Positions 12,703 to 24,880 of a stretch of DNA of 64,000 nt are shown in pieces. Each line of letters begins with the position of its first letter. Position 1 is the stretch's first letter. This DNA comes from Callaeas wilsoni. Lineage: Eukaryota; Chordata; Aves; Passeriformes; Callaeidae. The notes under the pieces were generated by a model, which saw only the letters and a list, made by a program, of their open reading frames with translations, was not told the DNA's origin and made no database searches. The DNA lies in contig VWPU01014052.1 in assembly GCA_013398955.1 (NCBI GenBank), forward strand, positions 101,738 to 165,737, in the 5' to 3' direction. The position numbers and the translations under genes are program-made.

Positions 12703-15700
12703 TAAATGAGCATAATGAATGCGTGTCACCCCTCAGTCCTGGAGGGAGCTGGCCTCTTCACAGGACACTCTTTCCGCTGCACTCTGCAGGCCACCAGAGG
12801 AAGGAGGCCTCAGAACGGACAAGCTACACCTGCAGGAGTCCATGTTCCTGCTCTCAATGGGAGAGGAAGGTGTTTGCCTTATTTCATTGGCAGTGAGTGA
12901 CAGTATTTGTGCCAAACCTTTGGGAAAGGCTCTATGCTGCACAAGAAGGCAGCAGGGTCACTCTGAACTGAATGTTTCACTAAATTGACAAACAAAGAAA
13001 TACTGTCTGTGCCCCTTGCAGCCTGGCCCCCAAATGCCAAGCACAAGTGGCCCAGTGGCACCCCCATGGAGGGTGCCAGTGAGCAAAACAATGCTGGCCA
13101 GGCAAAAGTGGTCTGCTGCTGGTTATCTGAGAAGACTTCAGATGCTTCCCTTCTTATTCCCACTTACCAGAGAGGGTGCTGAGACTGATAAACCTCTGCC
13201 TGGAGTGAAACCCTTCCCACCTTTTATGTTAAACAGAATCCACTTTACTCTAGTTTGGAGACAAGTTGTAAGCAGTAATTTGAGGATACCTAAAATGGCT
13301 GTGCACTTCCCTTCTGTTCAGCCCAGTCTTTGTGTTCCCTATCATGAATTAGGTAGGGCAAACATAGCCAGACAAAACATGGGCTGAAACCTGCCGTCAG
13401 AGCTCGGCCCCATCACACATCCAGTGCCCGAGGCTGGAATTCGATCATGAGAGAGCTAATAATAACAACACACAGCAAAGAGCAGAGTACCTTGCTGCTA
13501 TTGCTGAAAGCATGAAAAATACCATCTTAATTTAGAGACTTATGGCATATTATGGCAGGGCATGCCGACAAATGTGGAGCAAGCTAGAAGTGTTATGCTA
13601 TGGTATGTACTCTTATTGCAATAATAATAATAATTAAAAAAAAAACCTGCTGAAAATACAGTTTCAAAAAAAAAGAAAGGCCATTCTGCTGTTTATTCAA
13701 CAGTAAAGAGAAAAATTATGACATCCACAAAATCCTCTCTCTTTAAAGTGGGCAAAAATAAACTAAAATGAGCCAAGTTACTTTTCTGCTTCTGAAAACC
13801 TGTTGAATGCCCCCATGGCCTGAAGAATATTTCACACAAATGATTTCGATCTTTTTCAGATTTTCAATCATTGTTAATATATCCATTTTGTAAAATTTTA
13901 TTCTTTAAACCAGCAAAGCTCACACTCAAAGAAACACAAGAACTTCAAAGCCTGGTGGCATTTCATGGCTTTAATTTTACCTGCATGTGAGAAAAAACCT
14001 CAAAACTCTAAGACATTGCTGTGAGCTCAGTCAGGATGCAGTGCCTGCATACATGTCAGAGGCAGCAGCACATGTGCAGGACCCATCCGTTTGCTAGGCT
14101 GCCTTCTTGTGCTCCTCCAGCCGGGGAAGCAGAGCGGGGCTGCAAATCTGCTGGAGGCTCCCTTGGGTTGAAGTAGGATCTCAGCTTCAGGCAGCCTGAA
14201 ATTCCTTGCTCCTCACTGCCCTCGGCTCCCAGCAAACCAGGAACAGGACAGGTGGAGAAACTTAGGCATACCATGGGGTTGCTGTCCTCTGAGATCCCTC
14301 AGGGCCATCACTGATACTCTGTGCCAGGGTTCCCCAATGCGAAGCTGGATTCAGGCTGTTCTTTGCTTTTTCACAGTGTCTCCTATAAAGTCACTGTAGT
14401 ACAGGAGCAGGCTGCACCACCACCAGCACTGTCAGAGCTTTCCACATGCACCCTGGGAGGTGACCTGCATTTCACTTAACAGCAGCTTAAAATTATTATC
14501 TGGGGTTTCTTAGTGCAATACTAGAGAAATCCTAAATTCGGTTGGAAAAAGATCAGCCTTTTCTCTTTGCAGTTACTTGCTGGAGAGATTATTCTCAGGA
14601 GTTATAAACCATTCTCCAGCAAGGAAGGAGTGTTTGGGATTTCCAGCATTAATGCTCCTAAGAAATCATTTGGCTGTCACTAAAGTTATGTAAATAGATG
14701 GTTCATGTTTATACTCTACAAAATACATTTACAAGAAAAAGGCTGACTAATTTGGAGGTCAGCTTCTAATTCAAGGTTAGTGCTCAACAGTTTTTTCCCC
14801 TGCCAAATAAAACCACTAAAGGCTAAATTAAAACCATGTGCTCTAACTTACCTTTATATAGTTACTGATATAAAGAGGGTGGAAGCAATTTTGCTGTCAA
14901 ATTTAATGCCACTGTCTAAGGAGTGAAGTAAAACATCCTACAGGAGCTTTTGCACAAGGACACACGTCAAGGGTGCCTGACCTAAAAGGTGTGAAGTGCT
15001 TGAGTACATGAAACCACCTTTCAGTGACCTGTCACTGTTACAGACTAGAGGCTTTATTTCCCAGGTATACATTGAAATAAATTGCAATTTAATGAACAAA
15101 TCATCTTGCTACAGGAATTAAAAAAAAAAAGAGATCAGCATGAAGACATTTGACCCATACTAGATGGTAATACTGGAGATGGTTGCCAAATTTCTGAAAA
15201 CTACCAGCTTCCAAAGTTTGTACCAGCATTTTATTCTCCCTTCTAGCCATTTGTTTATTACTGCTTAAACGTTATCTAGTCTTTGAAATTTCACTTAAAA
15301 CTGAAATGAAAACTAAACTCCACTCCTTTTTATTAGCTTCTTGGGTGTAAATAAAACTTTAAATTCATCCAGCACATTCTTAAAACATTTTGCCTGGAGA
15401 GGGTGGGAGTGCTCACCTGAGGACTCGAGCAGAAGGTCAGTGATGCTGTTCAACTTCTGCCAGACTAGAAGTAGGGTGCAACGCTTCTGTTCAGCCCCAT
15501 GAACATGCTCCCAAATGGTTGAAGGACTGAAGTCTTTCTGGCCCAATGTCTCAATCCTCCTGTGTCTAAGAAACGTTTGGCCTAGGACTGTGTATGTGTG
15601 TCGGGGTGATAACAACCCAAGCAGAGGTAGTGCTAGTTGAGCGGTGGGACTGACGTGTGCAGGCAAATCCCATGCAGAGCCAGCCTGGTCAGGAGCTTCC

Positions 15701-18700
15701 CAGCTCCTTGGCTACTGAGCTATGGACCCTGCTTGGGATCATGTAGCCTCTCCCACAGATCCCCAACAACACTTCTGGTGCTTACAGCTGCAGAAGAAAA
15801 CCTCTGGTCTATGAATGGAGAATTCAGCTGTGTGGCACTCATCTGTAGAGCCAGCCAGCTCAGAAAGTAGGTTTCTTTCTGGCAAAATCATTGCGGTTAT
15901 CTGACTTTGAAGTAAAAAATACAAGTTGGATTATGAAATAAATAGAAAATGTTTGCACTTCATTGCCTCAGTAAAAACAACCACTTAGTTTGCATTACGG
16001 GGTTTGCATCTGTTCCACAGTATCAAAAATGTCACCTGTCCAAGAGCTCAAGTTTCCCACAATGTCCAGTTTTTATAATACACTTACACATCACAGTGGT
16101 CAAGTGCATACCACAGACTACAGGTGCTGAAGGAAATACAAACAACAGCCAACTGTAGGATGTGTCTCCAATCCAGTGAAGGCCAGGAAATAAAGAGCAT
16201 CCATTTATTGAACCGCACTGGGCAGGGACAGCACGGGCATATGGTGGCAGAATGCAGGGCTGGGTTTGCCATGCTGGCTGCCTGGATCAGGAGGGCTTCT
16301 CTGTCCTTCACAGGACTGGAAGGGTCCCTGCAGCCCACAGCCAGTGCAAGGTGGATGTGTCAAATGAGTCTCCCAAGTGCTGGGTATTTGTGTTATCTGG
16401 AGATCCACCCTGCTCCAAATGGAAATAACAGGCATGGCTCCAGGTTCAAGGAACTGGCTCAGACACTAAGCTGACACCGCAGCCTGAAAATTACCGAATC
16501 TGTTCAGAGCAAAACAAAGATCTCACAACTACTATGGAAAGTGCTAAGTATTCACACTCTTAAAAGGATTTCTCAGATGCTGAACCTCATATATCTCTGC
16601 TGAACTCTTATTTCCCAAACCCTCGTCTCATTTCAGGTTTTATGTTCTTATTGTACATTTAAACCCAATGAATCCTAAATTTCTTTGCTAAACTTAACAA
16701 TCACTGAATATAAAAACATCCATTTTCAGCACGTGCGCAGACTAGATGTGGTGACACCAGCAGAACTGCTGTTACAGTCGTCTCATGCAAATTTTTGGTC
16801 TCTAAAAATGGTGACCACATGCTTTTATTGGAGGCTCAGTACTGTCTGTAGGTCAAGCACAGTGTCCAGGGGTGGGACCCAGCACTGAAGGGTAATAATC
16901 AGAGGATTTATTACCTAACATTAAGCCTATATAACTTTAATAAGTAACATTGCATCTGTACAGATTCTGACCATGACTATAGCGGTAACACGACTTCCAT
17001 GAGGCAGGATATGCTGCCTGAAGAGAAAGAGCTTTAGGTTTTTGGATTAAGGGGAGAAATGGTTTTGAGTGGATCAGCCAAGATAGCAATAATTGTTATG
17101 AGGCTTAATGTAGCTTGTGCAGAAAATATTTCTCAATTGCTTATGGCGGATTGTCAGATGTAAGAGCAGGCAAATTGAGCAGACTGTGAAAATAATCCTA
17201 GCATAGCTTCCAACAACAGAAGTTAAACTTTTTTGTTGCTAAGAAATGTGAAATTACAAAAAGCAGTAAAGCCAGTTGCTGCAATACGAACAAAAGCATA
17301 AAATATTGTTAGCTGCAGTCATTCATTATACATCATCTGATTAAAAGAATCTGATAAGTAGCATTTTCCAAGGCTTGCCCTTAGATAAAATTATGTTTTG
17401 GCAGAAAAGGTCTTCTGTATTGACACATATTGCATACCAAGAAAACAGTATTAAAAACTTTACTGAAGAGAGCATGTTCTTCCTGCTACTCACTAAAGAC
17501 TCACATCATATTGAAACACTTCCAAAGGTTTTTCATTATTTGAACAGGGACCAATCAGTTATTTGTCTGAGTGATTTCAATATGGTAATGCAGCAGTGAT
17601 AGAAATCTTTTGAAAAAAATAAAACAATAAATTAGATTACAACCAAATTATTTGAATTTCAATACTATCCTTAGTTGCAGAGGCCAGTATTAACTCTGGA
17701 AGATGCTACTTTCTAAAAATTTAATGCAAAATGAGAATGAATGATTGCTGCCAGCTAACTGTTGAAATCATGTATATTGCATACATCCATAATAGATGAT
17801 CATTTAATCTTCATTTAATCTTGAGGGTCATGCTTAGCTTTCCATCATTTAGGGGGTTTAATCATCTTTCCAAATGTCAGAATTACCAACCTTTGTCAAC
17901 TTCAATTCATGGGAGTGATAAGGCAAGCCTTCACAAGGCAGTTTATCTCTCTACCCTAAAGTTGAAAGACCTTAAAATGTTTTCTAGCTAATAGAAGTTA
18001 TTTTTGTTCAGTAGTTAAGAATTGCTCAATTGTAATTTTAAAATTCTTTAAGGATGAGTTAGATGGTGATGAAGGAAAGATGTTTTCAGTGACTGAATAC
18101 TCCTTATCTTCATCTCACACTGTGCTAAAAGTTTGACTGCTCTAATTTTCAAGCTATCTAATCTTTTATGTGCTAAAGCGTATGAAATCATGCATTATTA
18201 GAAGTATGAATTACAAGAAGAGTTCATTTACTTTGTGTTATATATACCCTTTATCTAAAATGTATTATGTGGTTAAAAATTTTTCATTTGGTAATATTCA
18301 TTAAGTCTCAAACTCTTCTTTCAGAGAACAAAATTGCTTCAACCTGATTGAGATATTTTATCTGGGGAAAGAAAAGACTGACTTTTTTACAAAATCTGTA
18401 ATCATCAGTGAATGTTTTGATGCTTGATAGTGAATTGGATGTGAATCCTGTGTACAAGGGAAGTTTACTGGGAGATCCATTCAAGTGAGTGTACAGGCCT
18501 CAGGAGTCACAGTGGAAAACAGCCACATATTTGTCCTTCAGAAATGTTTCAATTCCTTAGAACGTATGGAATGTGTTATATTCCTTTCACTGTTGCATCT
18601 GAGGCATGCATGACTATTTTTTTTGTATACACATAGTTGGAAAGAGTGCAGAAATCTATTAAAGGCAAACTCTATTTAATGTCATGCTTTCAATTTAAAT

Positions 18701-20267
18701 TATTTTAAGTGTAGAAGTAAGGCATTTTATCACTTGATTTTTTGTAAAGTTGTGCTTATAGTACTAAGATAATGCATATCATTTTACCAATAAACTGACG
18801 CTTATCAGAGTGGAATGCTGCAGTTGAGAACAGGGGACATTTCCACCTTCAATAAAATCAAACGATGCTTGAAAGGCAAAATAAAATTTCCCTGAAATGT
18901 CCTTTAAAATAATGTTCCTAATTCCTACCTGAAACAGTGGCCAACCTGCCCAAGAATGATGCTTTCAGGACAGATGATTTGTTCTACAATGAAAACACGG
19001 TGTGAGCCTGCACTCATGCCTTTTAGTTTAGTCCTAGGACTCGGGGATTTGTTTTTTGTTTTCAAGTGTCACTAAATCTTTCTCCCTGCCCCTCTGCTGC
19101 AAGATTAATTATTTTCTGTACAAGGGCCCTTCTTTCAAAGTCCTCCATTATTCTGTTTTGACCATACTGGGGAACTTATCCAAGTCAACAGAAAGGCAGC
19201 CTTTATCACAGAGAGGCTGTTCATGAAGTGGATGGTTTCATATATTGCTGGGGGAGAATTGCCTTAACATCGCTTATTCACACTGCTGTGCCAGGTGCAT
19301 CCACTTACATGGCTCAAAACGCTGCTACCACCACATCCTCTGCCGCCAAGACCATTATGTGCTCTGAGTGATGGAGCAAGAGGCAGGACTTAGATCTTCT
19401 CTGCTGGGAAGCGGAGGGAAAGAGACCAATCTTTGTGTCTCTAAAGAAAAAAAAATCTGCTGTAGGGAGCCTTTTAACTTGCTGTGGCTCTGCTACTGTG
19501 AGTGCTTTGGAAGAAGATGGGGAGGAAAATAGCAGGAGTTTAGAGCAAGGCTCTGCTCTGCATCACTGCCCCAAGATACTGTAAAGAGGACAAAGGGAAA
19601 CTGGGATATAAATAGAGAATGACATTTTCCTTGCATTGTCCACAATGAATACATTTGTACATGAACAAAATCGTTGGAACGAGACAACATGCATGCCTGA
19701 TGCTGAAGAAAAGCTTGTTTGTGCTTAGTACATTGAAGACATTGTTCGAAAATAGTTCATCCTTTTGTAAATATTGCCTCGGCATTGGTGCCAGGGTCAC
19801 TGTTGCTTTGCGCTATCAGCTGAATAAGTATCAGTCATGCACATGCTGCTGGGAGAAATTTTAATACGGGCACCAGATTTAAAAGCAGAAAATTATGCTC
19901 TTAAGGACTGTACCCTTCTTTTGCAGTTAATACTCCCAACTTTACTCCTTGTTGTCTTTCTTCCAAACTTACCCGATTTTCTTACACCTAAAGGGTGTTT
20001 CATACATGTCACCAGGAAATAAAACTTGCCCCGTCCCTCAGGCACTGCTAGTGTGTGTACAGAAGGCAGACCTCCCTTTCTGACAAAAACTCTGGTAGGA
20101 GGAAATCTTGCCTTCGCTTTTCATCTGCAGTGATACAACTACAGCAGATACAGGCTACACTCCCTCCTTGTGCAAAGTGGCTGAGGTCAGCTGAGCGGCG
20201 CCGCGATGGAGATCTTGGCTCTTTGGTTTGTTTGCTTGTTTTCTGGAATGACATTTACGTGGCAACA
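12703..20267. other. unique, mostly AT-rich non-coding DNA
   Basis: No gene or repeat family was recognised across about 7.5 kb. An 11-bp tandem duplication (TCATTTAATCT twice) lies at 17800-17821. Open frames are short and unrecognised. The segment 16.6-19.4 kb is AT-rich, with homeodomain-like TAAT motifs but no coding signal that I can see. Confidence 0.55.
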
Positions 20268-20351
20268 TTTCTTTTCTTTTCTTTTCTTTTCTTTTCTTTT
20301 CTTTTCTTTTCTTTTCTTTTCTTTTCTTTTTTCTTTTCTTTTCTTTTCTTC
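20268..20351 (+). repeat. (TTTTC)n microsatellite, about 17 units
   Basis: A nearly perfect CTTTT pentanucleotide array with one interruption, where an extra T breaks the phase near 20330. The overlapping open frames are low-complexity Phe/Ser/Leu runs on the plus strand and Lys/Arg/Glu runs on the minus strand. They are artefacts of the repeat. Confidence 0.97.
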
Positions 20352-21184
20352 TCCACAAGTTTTGAGAATCCGGCAAAACAAATACTTGCACCACATGCAA
20401 AACCAAATCTACGAAATTAATACGGTATGTTCTGCATCCAGTGAAAGCTTCCTTGTATCCCTGAGCAGAAGGCAAATATGATGAACAAGATACATTTGTA
20501 TTCATCCCCGTAACCAGATTTTTTGGCAAGATAAACCACAATCTGAAACTACAAAAATTGCAGGACCCTCCAGCATTTCACACTAGCAGACAAATACAGC
20601 TATCCCTATGATACAGTCAAATAGATGAGGGGAGAGTGAACTAGTGACTTGAAAAAAAAAAATGATCAATGGAAAAGCTGAAAATTATACCTTTAAAAAA
20701 TTCTATGATGTCCAGGCAATTTTGAAAATGTTTCTCTGCCCTAAATAAGGTATAGTTCAAGTTCAAATAAGATGTGGTAGGAGCTATTGTATCAGGCTTA
20801 CACAGTGCCTGAATATAATGATGCCACATATCTTGAAGATTACTATACCACTCTCTGCTTTTATCTCTACGGCCATGCCCCAGGGTTAAAAAGGTTCAAG
20901 TCGGGCCTCCAGATTTTGCAGTTGGAAGTGTGAGTTTCATTAGGCTGACAGAACAGGGACATCACAAATGTTTATCTTGCAGCTTGCACTGCTCAGTTTG
21001 AAGTTAAGTTGAATTGTGCTCACCCACTTTCACCTGGGCAAAAGGGCCAGGCACTCAATCTGCTCCCAGCTGGCAGGACAGGGCTGAGGAGACAAGAGTC
21101 CTGCTCTGCTGCTGGCTTGCTTGGAGACAGTGGACAGCTTCTGAGAGAGCCCTCTGGAAAGGATGGTGGCATAGCTTGGAAGCT
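20352..21184. other. unique non-coding DNA
   Basis: No gene, RNA or repeat recognised between the microsatellite and the CR1 tail. Confidence 0.5.
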
Positions 21185-21252
21185 AAGGAGGCTGGAACTA
21201 GGTACTCTTTAAGGTCCTCTTCAACCTGACCCATTCTATGATTCCATGACAG
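21185..21252 (+). mobile_element. CR1 LINE 3' tail
   Basis: A short CR1 end: GGCTGGAACTAGGTACTCTT, then TAAGGTCCTCTTCAACCTGA, CCCATTCTATGATTCCATGA. The gap-free order and the 8-bp-like terminal repeat (ATTCTATG/ATTCCATG) support it. Only the last 65-70 bases of the element are present. Confidence 0.82.
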
Positions 21253-21447
21253 GCGATCATTCCAGGAATCTCATTTTTTTAGGAGGTCCATGTGCTTTAG
21301 TTCAACAACTGCTTTTATGCATTTGACCACTGCCTGCATTTATGGCCCAGAAGATGTGCTCTTCTGGCTGTTCCCAGCTCAGATAGACTTGTCCTACTAC
21401 CACCTTGATTACAGCTGTTGTGCCTTTTATTTTTTGCCATGTTATTA

Positions 21448-21901
21448 TGATGCCTTGTAGAGGCTGACCTGAACAGAGGTTAGACAGAGTGAAAGGATAA
21501 AGGGTAGGTATTTATTGAAAGGCCTTTACAGGGTACACCTTGGGCAGTGCAGGAGTCTCACAGAGACTACACCCAGGATGGACACAGTCACACGTTTTTC
21601 AGACAGATATAAGTTTTGTCCATTTGCATATCAGAGGTTCATTGCCCAATTACAGCTTCAGGCAGTGGAGTCCCATTCTCTNCCCATTCTCTTGTTCCCT
21701 CCCAACTCGCTTTTGTTTACATTTCTCAGGGCCTGAGACAGTGAGGTGTCCTTGATTCTCAGGCCTAGAGAGGAATTGTTGTGTCCGACCAAAATGGGAA
21801 AAGCAGTAGCTAACACTCTACATGGAGTGCAGAGTTACACACTAAAGAATTGCAGGATTACAAACATATGAAAATATAAAAGCTAAAATCCTAAGGCATC
21901 A
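21448..21901 (-). mobile_element. solo LTR of an endogenous retrovirus
   Basis: A 454-bp element bounded by perfect inverted ends, TGATGCC at 21448-21454 and GGCATCA at 21895-21901. It is flanked on both sides by ATTA (21444-21447 and 21902-21905), consistent with a 4-bp target duplication. On the minus strand it starts TGATGCCTTAGG and carries a poly(A) signal AATAAA near its 3' end (seen as TTTATT near 21512), followed by a T/C-rich U5. No internal retroviral genes are next to it, so this is a solo LTR left by recombination. A 4-bp duplication is known for gammaretrovirus-like (class I) elements, so I infer that class. The family name was not determined. It contains the window's only N. Confidence 0.85.
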
Positions 21902-24649
21902 ATTACAATAATAAAGGTTTCACATTGTGCTGTCTCCTAAAAAAGGCTAAACTAATCTATACATCAAGGATGTATGACCAAAGACTCTACTAATTAATTA
22001 ATTAATTAATGGAAAACTTACTTCATATCTGATAATAATGATTTGCTACAAATTACTCCCACATGTCACTTCAAGCTTTCTGATAAATACCTTAATGAAG
22101 GCAATTTTTACATCTTCTAATTCAGGTCTGCTGTCCAGGAGCTGTTTGGAGATTGTGAAACACCAGATAATTGCCTGCAAAACTGTTGCACCTATTTGTT
22201 TTTCCAGAAGCAATATCACAGCGCACCCCAAACTAAAACATACATATGCTTTCATACATGTAAGAGTCAAGTAATAATGGTAAAATGTATATAATTAAAA
22301 AAAAAAAAGGCAGACCACTAAAATTCATGGTTCAGTCTTTATTATTACTATCACTTAAACCATTTGTGGCTACTGCACAAGGTGATAAATTGATTTTTTT
22401 TTTTTAGATTGGTTCTGTAGTTTTTGGAACTAAAATGTTGAGAAGACTGCTCAAAACCAACTACAGTAGCCAAATTGCTTTTGTTTGAGCTCTGGACACC
22501 TTGAGCTCTCATTTCAGTGTAGTTCCCTGCACATTTTCCAGCACTGCAATGGGTCTAGGATTCCATCCTTCCTCTCTCAATGGTTCAAAAATAATAAGAA
22601 AACCTAGGGGTCAAAGGAAAACAAAATCCTTTTGCATTAAAATTATGTTGACTAGAAATGTGAATTTAAATCAGAACTAGAATCCATTTCTGTAGCAATC
22701 ACCGCAGTGATTGGATTTCATATACGGTAGAATTCAGCAGACTTTTTGAGTAAAATTTGTAAATTTTATTTTTAAAAAATTGAGTTTAAAAGTTCCTTCA
22801 GCACAGCAGGAAATAGAAGATCAAAAAGCTGCCATTGTAGAAGTGAGGACCGATTACTCATAGTGGACTGAGTAATCAAGGAGACAGCATATACTTTTCT
22901 TAAGTAGGTATAGCTTTCCTCCCTAATTGCTTTTTACAGTGAGTATAGAGCCTCAACCTTCTTCCATATTTCTGGTAAGCAGGAAGGAAGTTTACCCATA
23001 TCTTCACAAGACAGAATGATAACAAAGACATTGCAATACAATGGAGTTATTTCAAAATACTGCTTCTCTCAGTACTGGGTGGTTCCTTGATAGACCATAA
23101 ATATATTCAAGAGAAAGTACTGTCAACAAAGGAACATCATATCTTATGCCCTGGGAATGATTTAAAGTAAGCAATTTTATTAATAGGATTCCAGAAGTAG
23201 CCTATACAAGGCTTCACCACTGTCTTTAGATGACACTCTGACATCACAAACACAATATATTATTAATCATAATTTGCTTTTAGGATCCAGGTGTCCCACT
23301 TCAGACCAGGGACCTTTCCTCTAGGCACTGTAAAAATTCATTAGAAATGTGTCTCGAGAGACTAAGATGAGTATCTGGCTACATCTTGGCCTTGATTGCA
23401 AAAGAGCACACTGTCAAGCATCTTAATAACATATTTACTGATGTTCAATTAGATGCTAGAGAACAAAATTGATCACCACACTTAAAAATATTTGCTGCTG
23501 CCTTACAGCAGTGAAAAATGTTACTATCCATCATGCATATGGCAGAACCCTTGGCTTAACACCAGTTCCTGCAATCACCCTCCACACCTTGTGGAGGAGC
23601 TGCCAAGTGCATCCAACCCTTCTGCTCCTCACCTACAGCTTTCCACTTGTCCCTGAGCAGCAGTGTCAGGGAAGGCTGTTGAAGTCTGAGAACAAAAGCC
23701 CTCCAAAAAACTATGCCCTTCCTAACCTGTATTAACATACACGTTAATGGATCCAATGCTCTCTCTTGCTTATCAATGCTTATCAATGACTATTGATATT
23801 GAACAACTGCTTTACCATTATTAGTAGCTCTATCCGTGAGGATAAAAGAGGGGAAGAGGGGTGCAAATGAGGGTCAAACTATCATCAGACTATTCTACAT
23901 ACACTCATCACTCCTTAGCATGTTTCCAGTAGTGCCAGAGCTATCTCTTCTTATGTTGGATTTTTTTCCTTTTGGCTTTTCTGAAGGGAGGGAGGAGAAG
24001 CCTGTGAAGCAAACTGCTGTTTTCCTTTAGTGCAGTGAGTTTTGTTTGTTTGTCTGATACTGGCTTTCTAGCTTTGATTTTGCAATGTTTTTTAAACACA
24101 CGCGTTGCCATGCCTTTATGCTAAAGGCAGACAGACCAAAGAACCATGTGCAGCACTTAGGAAGTGGTAGAAGAGTTTCACACAGCACCATGATAATGAG
24201 ATTTTTTTTTTTTTTTTAAGATTTGGTTCCCTGTCCCTTTCTTTGCAATTCCTAACATTTTGCTTGCTTTTTGAACCACTGCCAAGCTGTGCATTGATGT
24301 TTTTGTGGCAGCCTTTATTAGAGCCCCATGACACTGCTCTGGAGGGGTAGGAGCTAGCCAAGACCCCTCTGTGTATCACGGGGCATTTATCCACAGCAAG
24401 GCTCATCTGCTGTTTTCTTGCTCAGTCACTCAGCTTCATAGGCCTTGTCCCTCATCCTGTCCTCGTGCTCACAGTAATCTCTGCAACTGTTATTCTTGCC
24501 CGTTCACAGAACATTCCTCAGCATGCTGGTGGAGGGGCTCTGCTACTGGACTCCCATCACCACAAAAAGTGACCATTTGTTTCTGACCTTTGCTTCCTCT
24601 CTTTCATGGGATGTTTGTCCACATGAGAAGCTGCCTCTTTGCCCGTGCA
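21902..24649. other. AT-rich non-coding DNA
   Basis: No gene recognised. A (TAAT)5 microsatellite lies at 21991-22010 and a run of 16 T at 24202-24217. A short tandem TATCAATG pair occurs near 23770. Confidence 0.5.
21991..22010. repeat. (TAAT)5 microsatellite
   Basis: Five perfect tandem TAAT units. Confidence 0.95.
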
Positions 24650-24880
24650 GCTTAATGTTTTTGAGAGCCTCTGGTAAAAGATGTCAAATGCCTTTTTCAA
24701 TTCCTTTTAAGTGTGTGGACCTGAGGTCCCCTTCCCATAGAGGGACTTGTGAGGCATCACCTCCCTTTGCAAAAGCTCTCTGCTTCTTCCCCTGTGTCAA
24801 TGTTGGTTTTCTCCAAAATACTTTCTTGATACAGTTAATAGCGGTTTTATACATATAACCAGCCAGATAGAGGTTCTTTT
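24650..24880 (-). mobile_element. ancient CR1/L3-like LINE relic
   Basis: On the minus strand this matches the remembered layout of old amniote CR1 elements, between the reverse-transcriptase motifs. The best block is GAGGCATCACCTCCCTTTGC followed by AAAAGCTCTCTGCTTCTTCCC on the plus strand. It is preceded by GAGAGCCTCTGGTAAAAGATG, which corresponds to the 'KAFDKV..' part of the LINE frame in reverse. It is heavily diverged with no frame left. The right boundary is uncertain. Confidence 0.55.

Noticed and set aside
20155..20541. 128-codon minus-strand frame with Lys/Arg/Glu repeats
   Set aside because: It is the translation of the CTTTT microsatellite.
20850..20910. Possible tRNA B-box (GGTTCAAGTC near 20887)
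   Set aside because: No matching A-box, acceptor stem or cloverleaf could be formed around it.
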